DNA of 64,000 bases from contig OW028573.1 of assembly GCA_932294295.1 (NCBI GenBank), positions 70,781,829 to 70,845,828 of the forward strand. The letters are read 5' to 3'. The position numbers were made by a program, and so were the translations under genes. The DNA comes from Alitta virens. Taxonomy: Eukaryota > Annelida > Polychaeta > Phyllodocida > Nereididae. Positions 46,001 to 56,330 of the stretch are shown here, piece by piece (within the stretch, counting starts at the first letter, position 1; every line of letters starts with the position of its first letter). The notes beneath the pieces were generated by a model. The model had not been told where the DNA came from. It was given only the letters and a program-made list of their open reading frames with translations, and searched no databases.

Positions 46001-47091
46001 TGATTGGCCTGCAAAGGATGTAAATATAAAGTCAGCAGAAGCAGTAAATATACTACTAGCAGAAAATGTCCATAATGGCAAACTCCCACCACAACTTCCA
46101 GTTTTGGGAGTTGACCCCCACCTAGACCTATTTTTGTATAGTATAACCCGTGTGGATGTAATTGTCTGTTTATTGTAAACCTAAATGGAAATAAAACTGT
46201 CAAATTCAACCTACACAGAGCTAGACAACTTCTGTATGATACTATCTGCCACTAAACATAACTGTCTGGCTACAGCTAGCTACTCAAGGCTCGATCTAAA
46301 AGTACGTGTTTATGATATTTTAAATAGATATCTTACATTTACCAAGGTTTATATTTTTTCAGTAAGCCGACTATAAGCTAGGAGTACACAGAAGCGGCTA
46401 GCTTAAGCCAGTTAAAGCTACAGCCAGGAATAGACTGCTACAGCTGTCTAGAGTCAACCATATTTATTAAACTAACTGTACGTTTCTATAGTATTGTAAG
46501 TCTTTTGGTTTCTGTATTTTTTCAGGTTGCAGACTCCAGATAGACTTGGCTCTCGTTGTTGACAGCTCTGGCAGTGTGGACACCATATTCCCCAGGATTA
46601 TGACATTTTTGGATGAAATGGTTTATGGCCTGGATATAGATTCCGATTTGGTTCGAGTGTCAGTTTTCACCTTCGGAGAGGTGTTCAAGGTTGTGAGTAC
46701 CTTAAACAACTACATCAATTTCAAGGCAGGGGTGTTGAATGCATTGCCTTTTATGCCATTGTACGGACGCACAGACATTGCTATGGCTCTTCAACAGACA
46801 GCCAATACTTTTACAGCAAGTAATGGTGACCGCGATGGAGTGGTCAACATGATTCTACTTCTGACCGATGGCTATTCTACAATGAACTCTGCCAACGTTC
46901 TAGGCGTTGGGGACTCTCTGAAGGCAAACAGGTTCAAGATAATGGTGGTGGGGACCGGGGATAACCCAAATACTGCTGACCTCATGCAACTGGCCTCTGC
47001 CCCTGCCACTACGTCATACTACACAATGTCCAGAGCTACTGACCCCATGGAATTAGCGAATATAATACTGGACGACTTATGTACCCCTTGA
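37089..47091 (+). CDS. Gene B: secreted VWA-EGF protein, tandem paralogue of gene A
   Basis: Seventeen exons: 37089-37155, 37270-37371, 38466-38635, 39178-39327, 39606-39822, 40223-40515, 40658-40946, 41045-41158, 41267-41404, 41739-41901, 42175-42303, 42469-42641, 42849-42965, 44064-44337, 44700-44995, 45409-45522 and 46526-47091. They encode 1123 residues with all phases matching. Order: signal peptide about 1-21, VWA1 23-225, short Pro-rich linker (VTPPPVSLPLPP), VWA2 236-429, EGF1 430-467, VWA3 468-668, EGF2 669-707, VWA4 708-897, EGF3 898-935, VWA5 936-1123. All five MIDAS sets are intact (DSSGS, DGSGS, DVSSS, DTSGS, DSSGS). Flanking cysteines are present in VWA1, 2, 3 and 5 but both are missing in VWA4. 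VWA3 is the most divergent, with an inserted Cys-bearing segment. No membrane anchor. Same architecture, strand and phase-1 module borders as gene A, without the long Pro/Thr block. Extracellular; partners unknown. Confidence 0.9.
37372..38465 (+). promoter_or_regulatory. Gene B intron rich in AGGTCA nuclear-receptor half-sites
   Basis: Phase 1 intron within VWA1. It carries repeated (A)AGGTCA / TGACCT words: 37420-37453 (TGACCTTGACC and TCAAGGTCACAGGTCAC), 37867-37892, 38008-38018, 38038-38045 and about 38213-38263. Such words bind ROR-, ERR- and RXR-type receptors in general, but they are also the body of common simple repeats in marine invertebrates. Whether they act is unknown. Confidence 0.35.
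38636..39177 (+). other. Gene B intron within VWA1
   Basis: Phase 0, GTATGA to AAACAG. AT-rich. Contains a short direct repeat of AACATAACCAGATGATAT-like sequence near 38822-38870. Confidence 0.55.
39823..40222 (+). other. Gene B intron between VWA1 and VWA2
   Basis: Phase 1, GTGAGT to TTTAG. Nothing recognisable. Confidence 0.55.
40542..40596 (+). repeat. (GATA)n microsatellite
   Basis: Interrupted GATA tetranucleotide run in the intron that splits VWA2 of gene B. Confidence 0.9.
41453..41511. repeat. Hairpin with 24-base arms in gene B intron
   Basis: The left arm starts ATGGTACCATCCACGG and the right arm ends CCGTGGATGGTACCAT. The arms pair almost fully around a short loop. A third partial copy of the arm follows at about 41534-41550. 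It could be a fold-back transposon remnant or a structured intronic RNA. Confidence 0.7.
41565..41675 (+). repeat. Two (GATAA)n patches
   Basis: AGATA pentanucleotide runs at about 41563-41588 and 41647-41676, just 5' of the VWA3 exon at 41739. Confidence 0.85.
42349..42415. mobile_element. Fold-back MITE, half copy
   Basis: One arm only: GACTTGGAAACCTAACTCTAG, then AACGTCATGTGAATCC and CCATTGGCC, matching one half of the copies at 13857, 16800 and 56991. The second arm is missing. Confidence 0.6.
43437..43508. repeat. Hairpin with 16-base perfect arms extending to about 26
   Basis: TTTCTTCGACATGGGA and its exact complement TCCCATGTCGAAGAAA flank a loop of about 20 bases. Outer bases ATGCCC / GGGCAT also pair. 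No promoter or Dicer-type context can be judged. Confidence 0.8.
43673..43971. mobile_element. TIR-type MITE, copy 1
   Basis: The left end is ACAGTTAGTTTCATTAAAAA. The right end ATGAAACTCACTGTAC is its inverted counterpart. The body includes GTTTATATTTTTTCAG and GGAGTAGAAAGAAGC-like blocks shared with copies at 46195, 48361 and 57299 (inverted). Confidence 0.75.
44338..44699 (+). other. Gene B intron within VWA4
   Basis: Phase 2, GTAGAC to ACACAG. Nothing recognisable. Confidence 0.55.
44996..45408 (+). other. Gene B intron between VWA4 and EGF3
   Basis: Phase 1, GTGAGA to TTTCAG. AT-rich, nothing recognisable. Confidence 0.55.
45757..46025 (+). mobile_element. tRNA-derived SINE (family C)
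   Basis: Box A in TGGTCTAGTGGCTAAGGCAT and box B in GTTTCGAACCC give a tRNA-like head. The body differs from family B, but the 3' part CATGGAGTTGAGAAAGGCTC and GGCCTGCAAAGG resembles the family B 3' domain. It lies in the last intron of gene B. Confidence 0.75.
46195..46480. mobile_element. TIR-type MITE, copy 2
   Basis: The right end TTAAACTAACTGTA is intact and the left end eroded. The interior matches copy 1, including CTAGACAACTTCTG, CTCAAGGCTCGATCTAAAAG and AGTAAGCCGACTATAAGCTA. It ends 45 bases before the last exon of gene B (46526). Confidence 0.7.
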
Positions 47092-47097
47092 AATAAA
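47092..47097 (+). terminator. Gene B poly(A) signal abutting the stop codon
   Basis: AATAAA begins at the base after the TGA stop (47089-47091). A second, CAAAATAAATTTTG near 47443, lies after the tandem repeats, so which one is used is unclear. Confidence 0.45.
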
Positions 47098-47410
47098 CTC
47101 TAATTGAAATACTGACCACATAATGCACAAAGAAATACATATAACATAATTCAATAGATTTCCCCAGTGTCAGAGAATGAAACTATAATTAAAATACTGG
47201 CCACATGATGCCCAAAGAAATAATATACTTCAACAGATTTGCCCTGTGTTAAAGAGTAAAACTATAATTGAAATACTAAGCAAATAATGCACAAAGAAGT
47301 AATTATACTTTATAGATTATTCCTGTGAAACTCGAACTTAAATACCACATAATGCACAAAGAAATAATTGTACCAAAAGATGTACCCTGTGTTAGACAGT
47401 GAATATAGCA
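47098..47410 (+). repeat. Four diverged ~80-bp tandem copies in the gene B 3' flank
   Basis: Units start near 47101, 47188, 47266 and 47336. Each reads roughly AATTGAAATACT..CATAATGCACAAAGAAAT followed by a TAGATTT..CCCTGTGT block. They probably fall in the 3' UTR or just past it. Confidence 0.8.
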
Positions 47411-48360
47411 CAGTGATGTCTTGGTGTTAAAACTTATAATGCAAAATAAATTTTGTACATTCACGCCATATATTAAGTGCAATGCAACTAAGGAAATAAC
47501 TTAGCAGTGTGACCTTGTGTATGTTCAATCAGAAGGGTGAACAACTAATTACATAGGACCTGTTTAAGGTATTGCAATGTTTAATTAGCATATCTTGCAT
47601 TCGGGAATGTCAACTTAAAAAGTATACCAGAGTAACCAGACCCAAATATATTACTTTTTAAAAAATATTTCTTTAGCTGAATGCCAGCTAGCCATCAAAA
47701 TTCCAGACTTGTGAGCTAAAATATGAAAATTTTGATGCATTCTAGATGACTGATGACTTCCGAAATAAAACAAAACAGGGCATGTATTCTTATAATCAAA
47801 ATGAATTATATTTAGACTTTTCAGACCCATTTTAGCAGACAGAAACACGTCCGTCAGATTCATAGGAAGTTTGGAATTGAAAAAATGTGACATTTCCAGT
47901 TTTGCCTTCTTTTCTTTTTAAATATTTCTACAGTATAAAAAAAAATCTCTAAACATGAGTTGTGTTTTGTAAATTTGTCTTTACGTGACAGCTACATGCT
48001 ATTTGTTTCCATGCCAAATAGTCCATGCTACTTGGAGGCCTACATCGCGATTATCCCAAGAAAAAACACACATTTGGAAAGAACCAGCTGAGTTGAAAGT
48101 CAGTGAAGGTGCTAGGGTCGTGCTTTGACAAACATCAAGGGACTTAGCACCTTCTACTAATTGTGTTTTTTCACTAAAGAGAGGAGGGCTGGGGTATGCC
48201 ACCTCCGAGGAAGTCACAAGTGATAATACCGAGTAAGATTTACAAGAGATAATGTAACGAGAATAGCCAATTATGTCGACTTGTGTCATGCGATAGTATA
48301 ATTAATAATTAGTCATATGTGCTTCATGTGATGTCATGTTGCATAGCTATGGATTTACAT
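47411..48360. other. Downstream flank of gene B
   Basis: No exon or RNA gene could be supported. AT-rich. The minus-strand open frames at 47651-47893 and 47999-48289 lack motifs and splice context. Confidence 0.4.
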
Positions 48361-48630
48361 TACAGTTAGTTTCATTAAAAACGGCCTGTCAAAGCTTGGC
48401 AACTTCTACTGTACCATGCTACCTGCCACTAAACAGAACTTTCTGTCTATAGCTGGCTACTCAAGGCTCGATCTAAAAGTACATATTTATGATATTTGTA
48501 ATAAATTTCTTACATTTGCCAAGGTTTATATTTGCTCAATAACCCGACTATAAGCTAGGAATAGACAGAAGCGGCTGGCTTAAGCCAGTTATAGCTACAG
48601 CCAGGAATAAGTCGATCATATTTTATGAAG
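48361..48630. mobile_element. TIR-type MITE, copy 3
   Basis: Left end TACAGTTAGTTTCATTAAAA is intact, and the interior matches the other copies. The right end is cut after ATTTTATGAAG. Confidence 0.7.
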
Positions 48631-49789
48631 TATATGAGTGTAAAATTGGAGTTACCACGGGATGCTCTTAAAAATGCCAAATCAGATCAAATGAAAATAA
48701 AACTAACTATATTACAAGAGCATATTGACTCTTTTCTGTCATATAATGTATGCTCTAATTATACTCCTTTATTTATGCTGGAAAATATATTCATCATAGC
48801 AAATCTGGCACTTGTCGCTAATGTATCCTTATTAAATAATCCACGTGTATCAAATCATTATGTTATATCATGAAAATATATGACTCAAATAATGTTGAAT
48901 TACGCAAAGGTTAAAAAAAATAAAATGACAACATAAAAACCCCCGTTAGCTATCTTAAGATCAACTAGTCCCAGTTATTCTAAAACTGGCCCAACTATAT
49001 ATATATTTTTTGTGACTGTTTGCTTTGGCATATTAAAAATCTGACCGGCATACCAGTAGAGAGATGAATGTCTTCATTTTTCGTGAAGTGAGTCATCCCA
49101 GACGCCCAGAAAGAATTCTCACAAGAGACTTCAACGCCAAGACTGCTCCCAAGTGCAGCACAGTCAGACTGTACATTGTGAAAAAAAGCTTCAATTAATG
49201 CAACAGTTGAATACCTGACTGTTTGTACATGGATGTATACAGAAATGTGAGTTCAGCCAGTACAAGGTTAAATTGGGTAAATCGTTAGAAACAGGTGTAA
49301 ACTATTAATTAAGGAATGTGAAACGCCCAAGCTTAAGTCCCGTTCAGCAAATTTACCATATCTAAAGGAACAACTTTCATATGATGCATTACTTTATTAG
49401 TTTTTTTATGAAGTATTTTACAATAATTAACAACTGGCTTAGCAGTCGAATAAAAACTGGCTTTGATAAATCACTTAGCTAAATAATGTAAGGTGGGGGT
49501 GAAGAATTTGCATGCATGTAGTTTGCATGGTCATGTACTGGTGTGCGGGTGGTACTAAAAAAAAAGGAAAGAAAAAAGAAAAACAGAAGAGACTCGTGCA
49601 GAAAATGCAGCCAGTGAGTTCCACTTATGGTAAACACTCTCGAAGTAAGATGAAAGGCATAACACTACTACGAAGTAATCAACCCAATCATCCAATCAAC
49701 CAAAGAAATTAACTTAAACCACCAACCAACCATAGAATCTAAGCACGGCATCATTGGTGGATGCACTCTGTGAAATTTCATGGCACTGC
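48631..49789. other. Gene-poor stretch
   Basis: AT-rich with a purine-rich AAAAGGAAAGAAAAAAGAAA run near 49557. No supportable gene. Confidence 0.4.
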
Positions 49790-50040
49790 GGCGCTAGCTC
49801 AAGGACCACATGGTAGATGCCCACAGCATTCATAATCCATGATAGAGCATAACGGTCGTGGCTGCATGCTTGGATGGCCTTGGGCCCGCTGGCCAAGAGA
49901 GTGGGGGCGGAGGGGGAGAGAGGACATGACTGGGGAAGTGTCTGCCTGGGGGCTCGCCTTGTCCAGCCTCTGGCGGCTCACCGTCAGACAAGAGCAGTCG
50001 GCCCGGCCAGCACTCACTTGAGCCATTCGAAAGTGAATAT
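49790..50040. promoter_or_regulatory. GC-rich island
   Basis: About 250 bases much richer in G, C and CpG than the surroundings, with GGGGGCGGAGGGGG near 49903 (GC-box/Sp1-like). Open frames cross it on both strands. The minus-strand one (50026-49799) starts next to a GTGAGT-like donor word, but no domain is recognised. It may be a promoter or first exon of an unseen gene, or an insertion with different base use. Confidence 0.3.
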
Positions 50041-50490
50041 CTTGACAGGCTGGCCTGATTTCTCTGCCTCTCCTTACTTCCCTCCTACTTTAATCATTTT
50101 GGGATTCGACTTTTTCTGCTGTGCATCGATATTCTGAGACTTTCCACACATAAGGTTAGTGCTTAATTTTTATTCTGCAATTGAATAACTTCAAACTTAT
50201 AAACCTGTATACTGTATTTCATGGAGGCTTTTAACACTGCAGTCCTTTTTTCATGATTTGATGCTTGAAAGTTCTTCCCACAGAAACCAGTTACATACTT
50301 TTTCATAATCTGAAATAATCAGGTAGCGACCTTGGCCATATTTCACATAGTTTTTAACTTTGGAAACTTTCTTAATTAGGAAGTCAAGAAAATTTAAAAA
50401 TTCTTTCGAATTCAATGGCATGAGGAAATTATGAATACTCAAGTGTCCTTGAGTGGAATTTTATTTACTGCAGTCATATTCTAGTTCCCA

Positions 50491-50640
50491 TGTTCAATGT
50501 CTCAGTGCTACTGGGTCTGAAGCTTAGTCACTCATATGACCAGCTGTCAGAGGCAAACGTTATGATGAGATGACAAAGGCATGGAGTCCACAACATATAC
50601 CTCATGGGTGGAGTCTTTTACTTGACACCGGGTACCATAA
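50491..50640 (+). repeat. Interspersed repeat, copy 1 (pair with 63033-63200)
   Basis: Matches 63033-63200 in direct orientation, sharing CAATGTCTCA, TGCTACTGGGTCTGAAGCTT, ACCAGCT and GGGTGG(A/G)GTCTTTTACTTG in order. The class is unknown. Confidence 0.65.
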
Positions 50641-50965
50641 CATGTACCAGCATTTAAAAAGTGACCACTAAATATGGAAAGTACTTTTTAAGCGATGGCC
50701 TTTTTGCCTGGCCTGACTCAGGTTATGACAAAATTGATTCGTGAGCACGGAGATCTTGATTGACAACACCTGGCCACCTCCAGGCAATTTGCTGATCGCT
50801 CAGGTGCCTGACAAATGAAAAGAATTTCGCCCCAAGTCCATTCATGAAACGCTGTTGCAATATTGCCATATCTTTACCCCTTGATTTGATCATCATCATC
50901 ACTAGACATATTTTCCAGGGACAGAGATATTTTGATAATTATGACACACCTATTACTTGAGCGGA

Positions 50966-51270
50966 TATGTGGGTGCCATGGTCCAGTGAGTAAGGTTTTG
51001 GACTAGTGCATGCATAGTAGTGGGTTCAAATTTAGATCAAACGCAACCATGACATGGAATAACTGGGCAGATATTCCATAGGCCACTGCTCCACTCCAAC
51101 CAGGTGCAAATGGGTATTTGGCTACAAGTATTGATGACAACTGTAGAGTACTTAGCCAGATGGGCTGACTATGGTTGCTTGGCGGTATACTCCCAAGGGA
51201 GTTGAGAAAGACTCATGCTTGAACAGGCCTGCCAAGACTCAGTTGAGATTGGCGATAAGAGGTTATGAAC
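50966..51270 (+). mobile_element. tRNA-derived SINE (family B), copy 2
   Basis: Box A in TGGTCCAGTGAGTAAGGTTT, box B in GGGTTCAAATTTAG (degraded), then body and 3' domain CCAAGGGAGTTGAGAAAG and ACAGGCCTGCCAAG, matching 26640-26976. Confidence 0.8.
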
Positions 51271-54250
51271 TTTAGATTGATATTAATTAGAATGAGGACC
51301 CTAAAGGCAATTGAGAATTTCGCTCTATAACATTAGGACATCCTTTACCTCAGTGTTAATGTGCCTTGTGGCAATGTCTTTCTCCGCCTAGCTCTGACTG
51401 TCAGTCCATCTTCTTTCTCTATATGCCTCTGTATTTGCAACTTCGACTCTATGACGATGGATTGCTGTATTGTTTTTGCCTCTGCAGCATTTTCATCAGT
51501 CATCATCAGTTCAAACATTTGCTCAGATCAGTGAGTGCCATGACATTTACAGAAAGGCACTTATGAGATTTATATAGGATGATGTCACAAGAACTAAAAC
51601 ACATAATTTACACAAGAAATGTACTCAGTATCATCCGTATGTGGTATAAACAATGATAAAAAATGTGATACTCCCGTCACTTGGGTTCATGGTAACTGCA
51701 ACTAATTTTGAATATAGGTGAATATAAATAACCAAGGCAGTTTACAACAAACTTTCCACATATTATTATTACCATTTATTTTTGCGAGATGTCTTGGATC
51801 TAAGATATTAAGAGGAGCCAAACTACATTAGAAATATCAGTTTTAGAGTTGCATGTTGTTTGTATAATGTTTAAAGAAAAGGCAAACATTATGGCATTCA
51901 ATGAATGCAAATCAGGGTCTCCAGTTCAATAAAAAGAAACATAAGGAAGACAGACAAAAGATGTGTGGACAAAGACAGACTGAAAAAATCTGCTATTTTC
52001 ATTGAACAGAAGCTGTCTGTTGAGACCTCATTGTCAAGTTGTGATAAATGCATTATCAGACATAAAATAAATCAATTTACACACTTAACCAGAAGCCTTT
52101 GTGTGTTCAAAAAAATTCACCCATCAACACTCTCTTCCTCTGGAAAACACTTGATGGATTGCCTCTAGTCATTTATTCACCATACAAAAATTATTCATGC
52201 ATAGTTGACTTCAGTGTTTTTTTCTCAAATTCTTTGTACATGAAGTAAACAAGTAATTCAGGACAAGTCTATTAATATGAAAATTATGATGTAGGAATTC
52301 ATACTTAAGTTCATGATGTGTCCTGAAATACCACACAGAGGGGCGTGGGGGGGGGGGGGCATTTTTGTTAATATATTTTAAAGTAAGACCTTTATTGCAA
52401 ATATTCACAAATATATATTACAAGGCCAAGGAATGACAATGATTTAATGGTATACAAACCATGCAAATATTAATATATATAATTTTATTGACATGATATT
52501 ATCATAATTGATACATGGGTCAAACATTCAAATAACATACAATAATAACATACAATAATACAGTACTTTTACAGTAATAAGAAAATAATACTAAAAGTGT
52601 TAAGCTAACAGTCTATATTAAATGTTGTAACTATGTATTTTACAGCAAGTTGGTCCCGGTTGTGACTAGTAAAAATACTAATAATACAAATAAAAAAACA
52701 GACAAATATATACTGCTTGTCCCAGTGGTTTAACCAATCTGGCTATCCATGTATGGTTTATAAATAATAGTATGCGGAGCCCAGGAGAAGAAAAAAAAAA
52801 CTAAAATAAATAAATTTATAGGACATGGTTTAGAAATATGCCAAGAGCATTAATTACACCTGCTTCTTTGCTGGACATTATTGCTTGAAACTAATTAATA
52901 AGGAAACATCTAATCACCTTAACATTAATATGATGTATCATATTTATTTGTTTTTGGTTAGTGACATTGTTTAGCATACACCATTACCTTTTAATGAACA
53001 AAGAAGAATACATATATATTTCAACTCAAAGATCGTACACACACAATGGTCCATAGAACAAACTAATTGTGCAAAAATATCCAAAGAAAACTATTTTGTT
53101 TGCATCAGATATGATACACTATACATCTGTGTGTGAAGCATGCCAGAAAATCTCTTTTTTCAATGAGAGACCATATTTTCTTGAACATCTATGGAGCCTG
53201 TGATATCACCATAACAGTGTAGTTGTCCTGAGGCATTAATGATGGATTGACTTTTTCTTGGTGAGGCTTAGCACCTTCTGGGCACTGCATTCCACACAGG
53301 GTTCCACTTTAGGTATATACAGACAGAGTATTTCAGTTTTCATTTTAGAGTATAGAAATGTATACACTAGATACTCTGAAGTTTTTACATAAAAGTTAAT
53401 CTGCCACAAAAACTTATCACAACAAATTGAATATGAAAGTATATAAATTTGACATTAAAAAGTGAAGAGATATTGGTGACTCAAACTATGAAATAGAAGC
53501 AGTGTATGCTTCGTTCATATTTTCATGGACAAAGAGTACCTTGATATTCTAATATCAGACTTATGGATATGACAGTAACTTTCAGATGCCTATGCTAAAG
53601 TATGTAAACCAGTAGACATGTTTTCGTAAATTTCTGTGGAAAGTTGCAGTGCAAGAAATCAGTTTCATTACGTTTCACACAGTCAGGTAAGACTGTCTTG
53701 TAATGCAGAGTGCCAGGAGTTAGAGTTCGTTGGCATGTGAATAAAAGTTAAGTGCTTTAGATTCTGAACAAATCTTTTCCGGGACCTGAAATAATTCATT
53801 CAAAATCTTAAACGTCTTCATAATTCATAAGACGTCTTTGTCAGTGGCTGAGCCTCTTCAAAACTATTTTGTGCACAAGTGTCAGCCAAACATGCCAACC
53901 AGCTGTCCATCATGACATTTGTGCAAAATGGACAATTGTTAAGACACCTAGAGAATGTCCCAGGTAGGTAGGAGCAGGCTGTGAATGCATATGATGCTTG
54001 AACACAGTTGAAACCCACCCTCCCATAATTAAGACTTAAAAATAACAGAAGTGGTCTTAATATTGAGGTAGAATCATGTCTGCATCGTTTTAAAATTGTG
54101 AAACTAGCAAAATTTTCTTCCAACAGTGATGAAAATTTCTGAGACCAAAGTTAGTCTCATGCGAGCTAACTTCTCTTGGACAATTGTCTTACGTATAACC
54201 GACTAGCCAAAATTTACTAAGGACTTCGGGTTCATTTATGTCAAAAAGAG
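51271..54250. other. Gene-poor stretch
   Basis: AT-rich, with a poly-G run at about 52347-52360 and no supportable exon. Open frames at 51366-51566, 51905-52168 and 53818-54123 show no recognisable domain. Confidence 0.4.
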
Positions 54251-54315
54251 ACCTCATTAACTTATTGCTGTTTAAATTGTTAGTCACGAGTACGAGCAGG
54301 TCTAACTTGGTTCTA

Positions 54316-54449
54316 GACCTTTTGGGGAGCATGTCTAACTTTGTAGACCTTTTTTGGAGCATGTCTGACTTGGTAGACCTTTTTGGCAGCATGTCTGACT
54401 TGGTAGACCTTTTTGGGAGAATGTCTAACTTGGTTGGTAGACCTTTTTT
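54316..54449 (+). repeat. ~30-bp tandem repeat, about 4.5 copies
   Basis: Units of GACCTTTTTGG.AGCATGTCT.ACTTGGTA in tandem. The unit length is a multiple of three, which explains the repetitive open frame 54238-54495 and its antisense twin. Neither is taken as a gene. Confidence 0.85.
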
Positions 54450-55084
54450 GGCTATCGAGGAAGGTAGTCATTCTTGGACCAGTCAAAATGTCTAAGTATA
54501 AGGTAGCTAACTTTTAGAAAGTTTGGCCTTTTTACTAGTCCATGGGACTTTCAGTAATGGGGTGGTCTTAAAATAGGGTGATCTGAATTGTAGGGTGCAT
54601 GTGGAGTTAGAACAGACTGCAAGTGGGAGTTAGAGCAATGGCACCTTTTCTTCTCATTTGCCTTCCCCATGCATGACACACCTGTCAAATCCTTACATGT
54701 CAGTCTTGTAGAGCTAAGCCACTGACTAGGAATGTATTCATAAGCAAATGGCTTGTAGCTATTATGGAATTAACAAACTGCATGTATAGGCATTTCTAAA
54801 CACTAGCGCTTTGACTGAAAGACACTTTTTGAATGGCATGAGCATGGAGGTCGTGTATGGGGTGAGTGTGGGTCTTGAATGTAAAGAAAAAAATCCTCTA
54901 TTAATTCTTTTTTTCGAGCGTCTTTATATTCGTTATTTTCTATCAAGGTCCGTTTAGCACATTCTGTCTCTATTTCATTCTCCGCTATGCCAGTAGTCTA
55001 ATAGTTGTTTTCCTTGTAACAATGCTTTCACACACAAGGTCTCACAGTGCTCCACAACCTCACCAATATCTGAGATTTCTAACA

Positions 55085-55155
55085 TTACCAAAAAAAAAAA
55101 AAAATTAAAAAGAAAGAAAGAAAAAGATATATATATATGTAATATATATATGTAC
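55085..55155. repeat. Poly-A, GAAA and AT simple repeats
   Basis: A14-like run, then GAAA copies, then two ATATATATATG runs. Confidence 0.9.
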
Positions 55156-55224
55156 AAAGCCTACAGCTAAAGCCTGCAGGGCCACCTGCACACCAAATAC
55201 ACTGCAGCATTGACAGACCTATTG

Positions 55225-56330
55225 ATACAGTGCTGGTCAAACATTAGCATACACCTGTACAAAAGTCAGATAACCATTATTAATGCGCACTTAATCTGTC
55301 ACTACAATAAGTTTTCTCAAATATATTACTAAAAAACATAATTCACTGGCACATATAGTTTTTAGTTTGGATACTTTTGACAAAATACAGGACCTTTTTT
55401 TAAATATCAAACATTTGATGGGTTAAAAGTGTGCATACACTTCAATTTGTTCTCATAACTCAACACAAGTTTCTGGCATATGTGGGGAGATTTTTTTTTT
55501 TTTTCATTTCTCATGAATATGTTTATAAAGTTTGATGACCCAATGAATGTGAACCTGTCTTTTCTATTCCATTCACAAAGTTGCAAATGGGTTTATATAT
55601 GTCAAATTTTCAAGATTACCACTCCAAAAACTCAATTATGTTTTATGTGGGCCATTTAGTTTTGAAGTTGAACAAATGACTTGACCAAGTATGCTCTGTG
55701 GCATTGTAATGATGATGCACACAATTTCGACCTGGCTTCAGTTTTCTGACTGCGGCCTTCTTTAAGAAATTTGAAATAGTCCCCAGATAGCATTCCAAAT
55801 CGGGCCAGCGTAGTTTCCAACTTTCCATATCAGCCGCTGTAAGAACAACATCGTTTTGACATCGCCGACATCGCGCCGACGTTGATACGATTTGCAATGA
55901 TATCTGGGTCATTCTCTTTCATAAATCATGATGCCATAAATTTCTTCTGGCATCCCTGCTCCACTGCCACAGCAGCAACCCCAAAGCAAGTTGTTTCCTC
56001 CACCATGCTTCAATGTAAGCAATGTTTCCTTTGGGTTGAAGGCCTGACCAGCTCTCAGATTTTCCATTGCTTTTCTGCAATAGTGGCTCTTTTCTTACTC
56101 GCTAGCCTCGCAGCCCTTCTTGATGCAAAAATATCTTGATTGTGTCTGTGCTTCAGATTTCCCCAGGTAAATTTTCTCACATTTTGATTTGAAGTTTAGC
56201 CTGGTAATTTTAGTTGTTAGGTATTTATTCTGGATGTATTCTAGGGTATGACGATTGATGGCTATGTTGGTCATTTTGCATGACTTCCACCTGTTCACAT
56301 TGTTTCAGTGCACTTCATTGCCTTGGTACA
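55225..56330 (-). mobile_element. Tc1-like transposon relic on the minus strand
   Basis: The left edge holds CAGTGCTGGTCAAACATTAG, like a Tc1-family terminal repeat. At 56010-55950 the minus strand reads HGGGNNLLWGCC.GSGAG, the Tc1 transposase block normally HGGGSVMVWGCF. Most of the rest of the transposase is degraded and the right end is not seen. Confidence 0.6.

Noticed and set aside
54189..54495. Repetitive open frames on both strands (LVDLFGSMSD-type)
   Set aside because: Fully explained by the 30-base tandem repeat.
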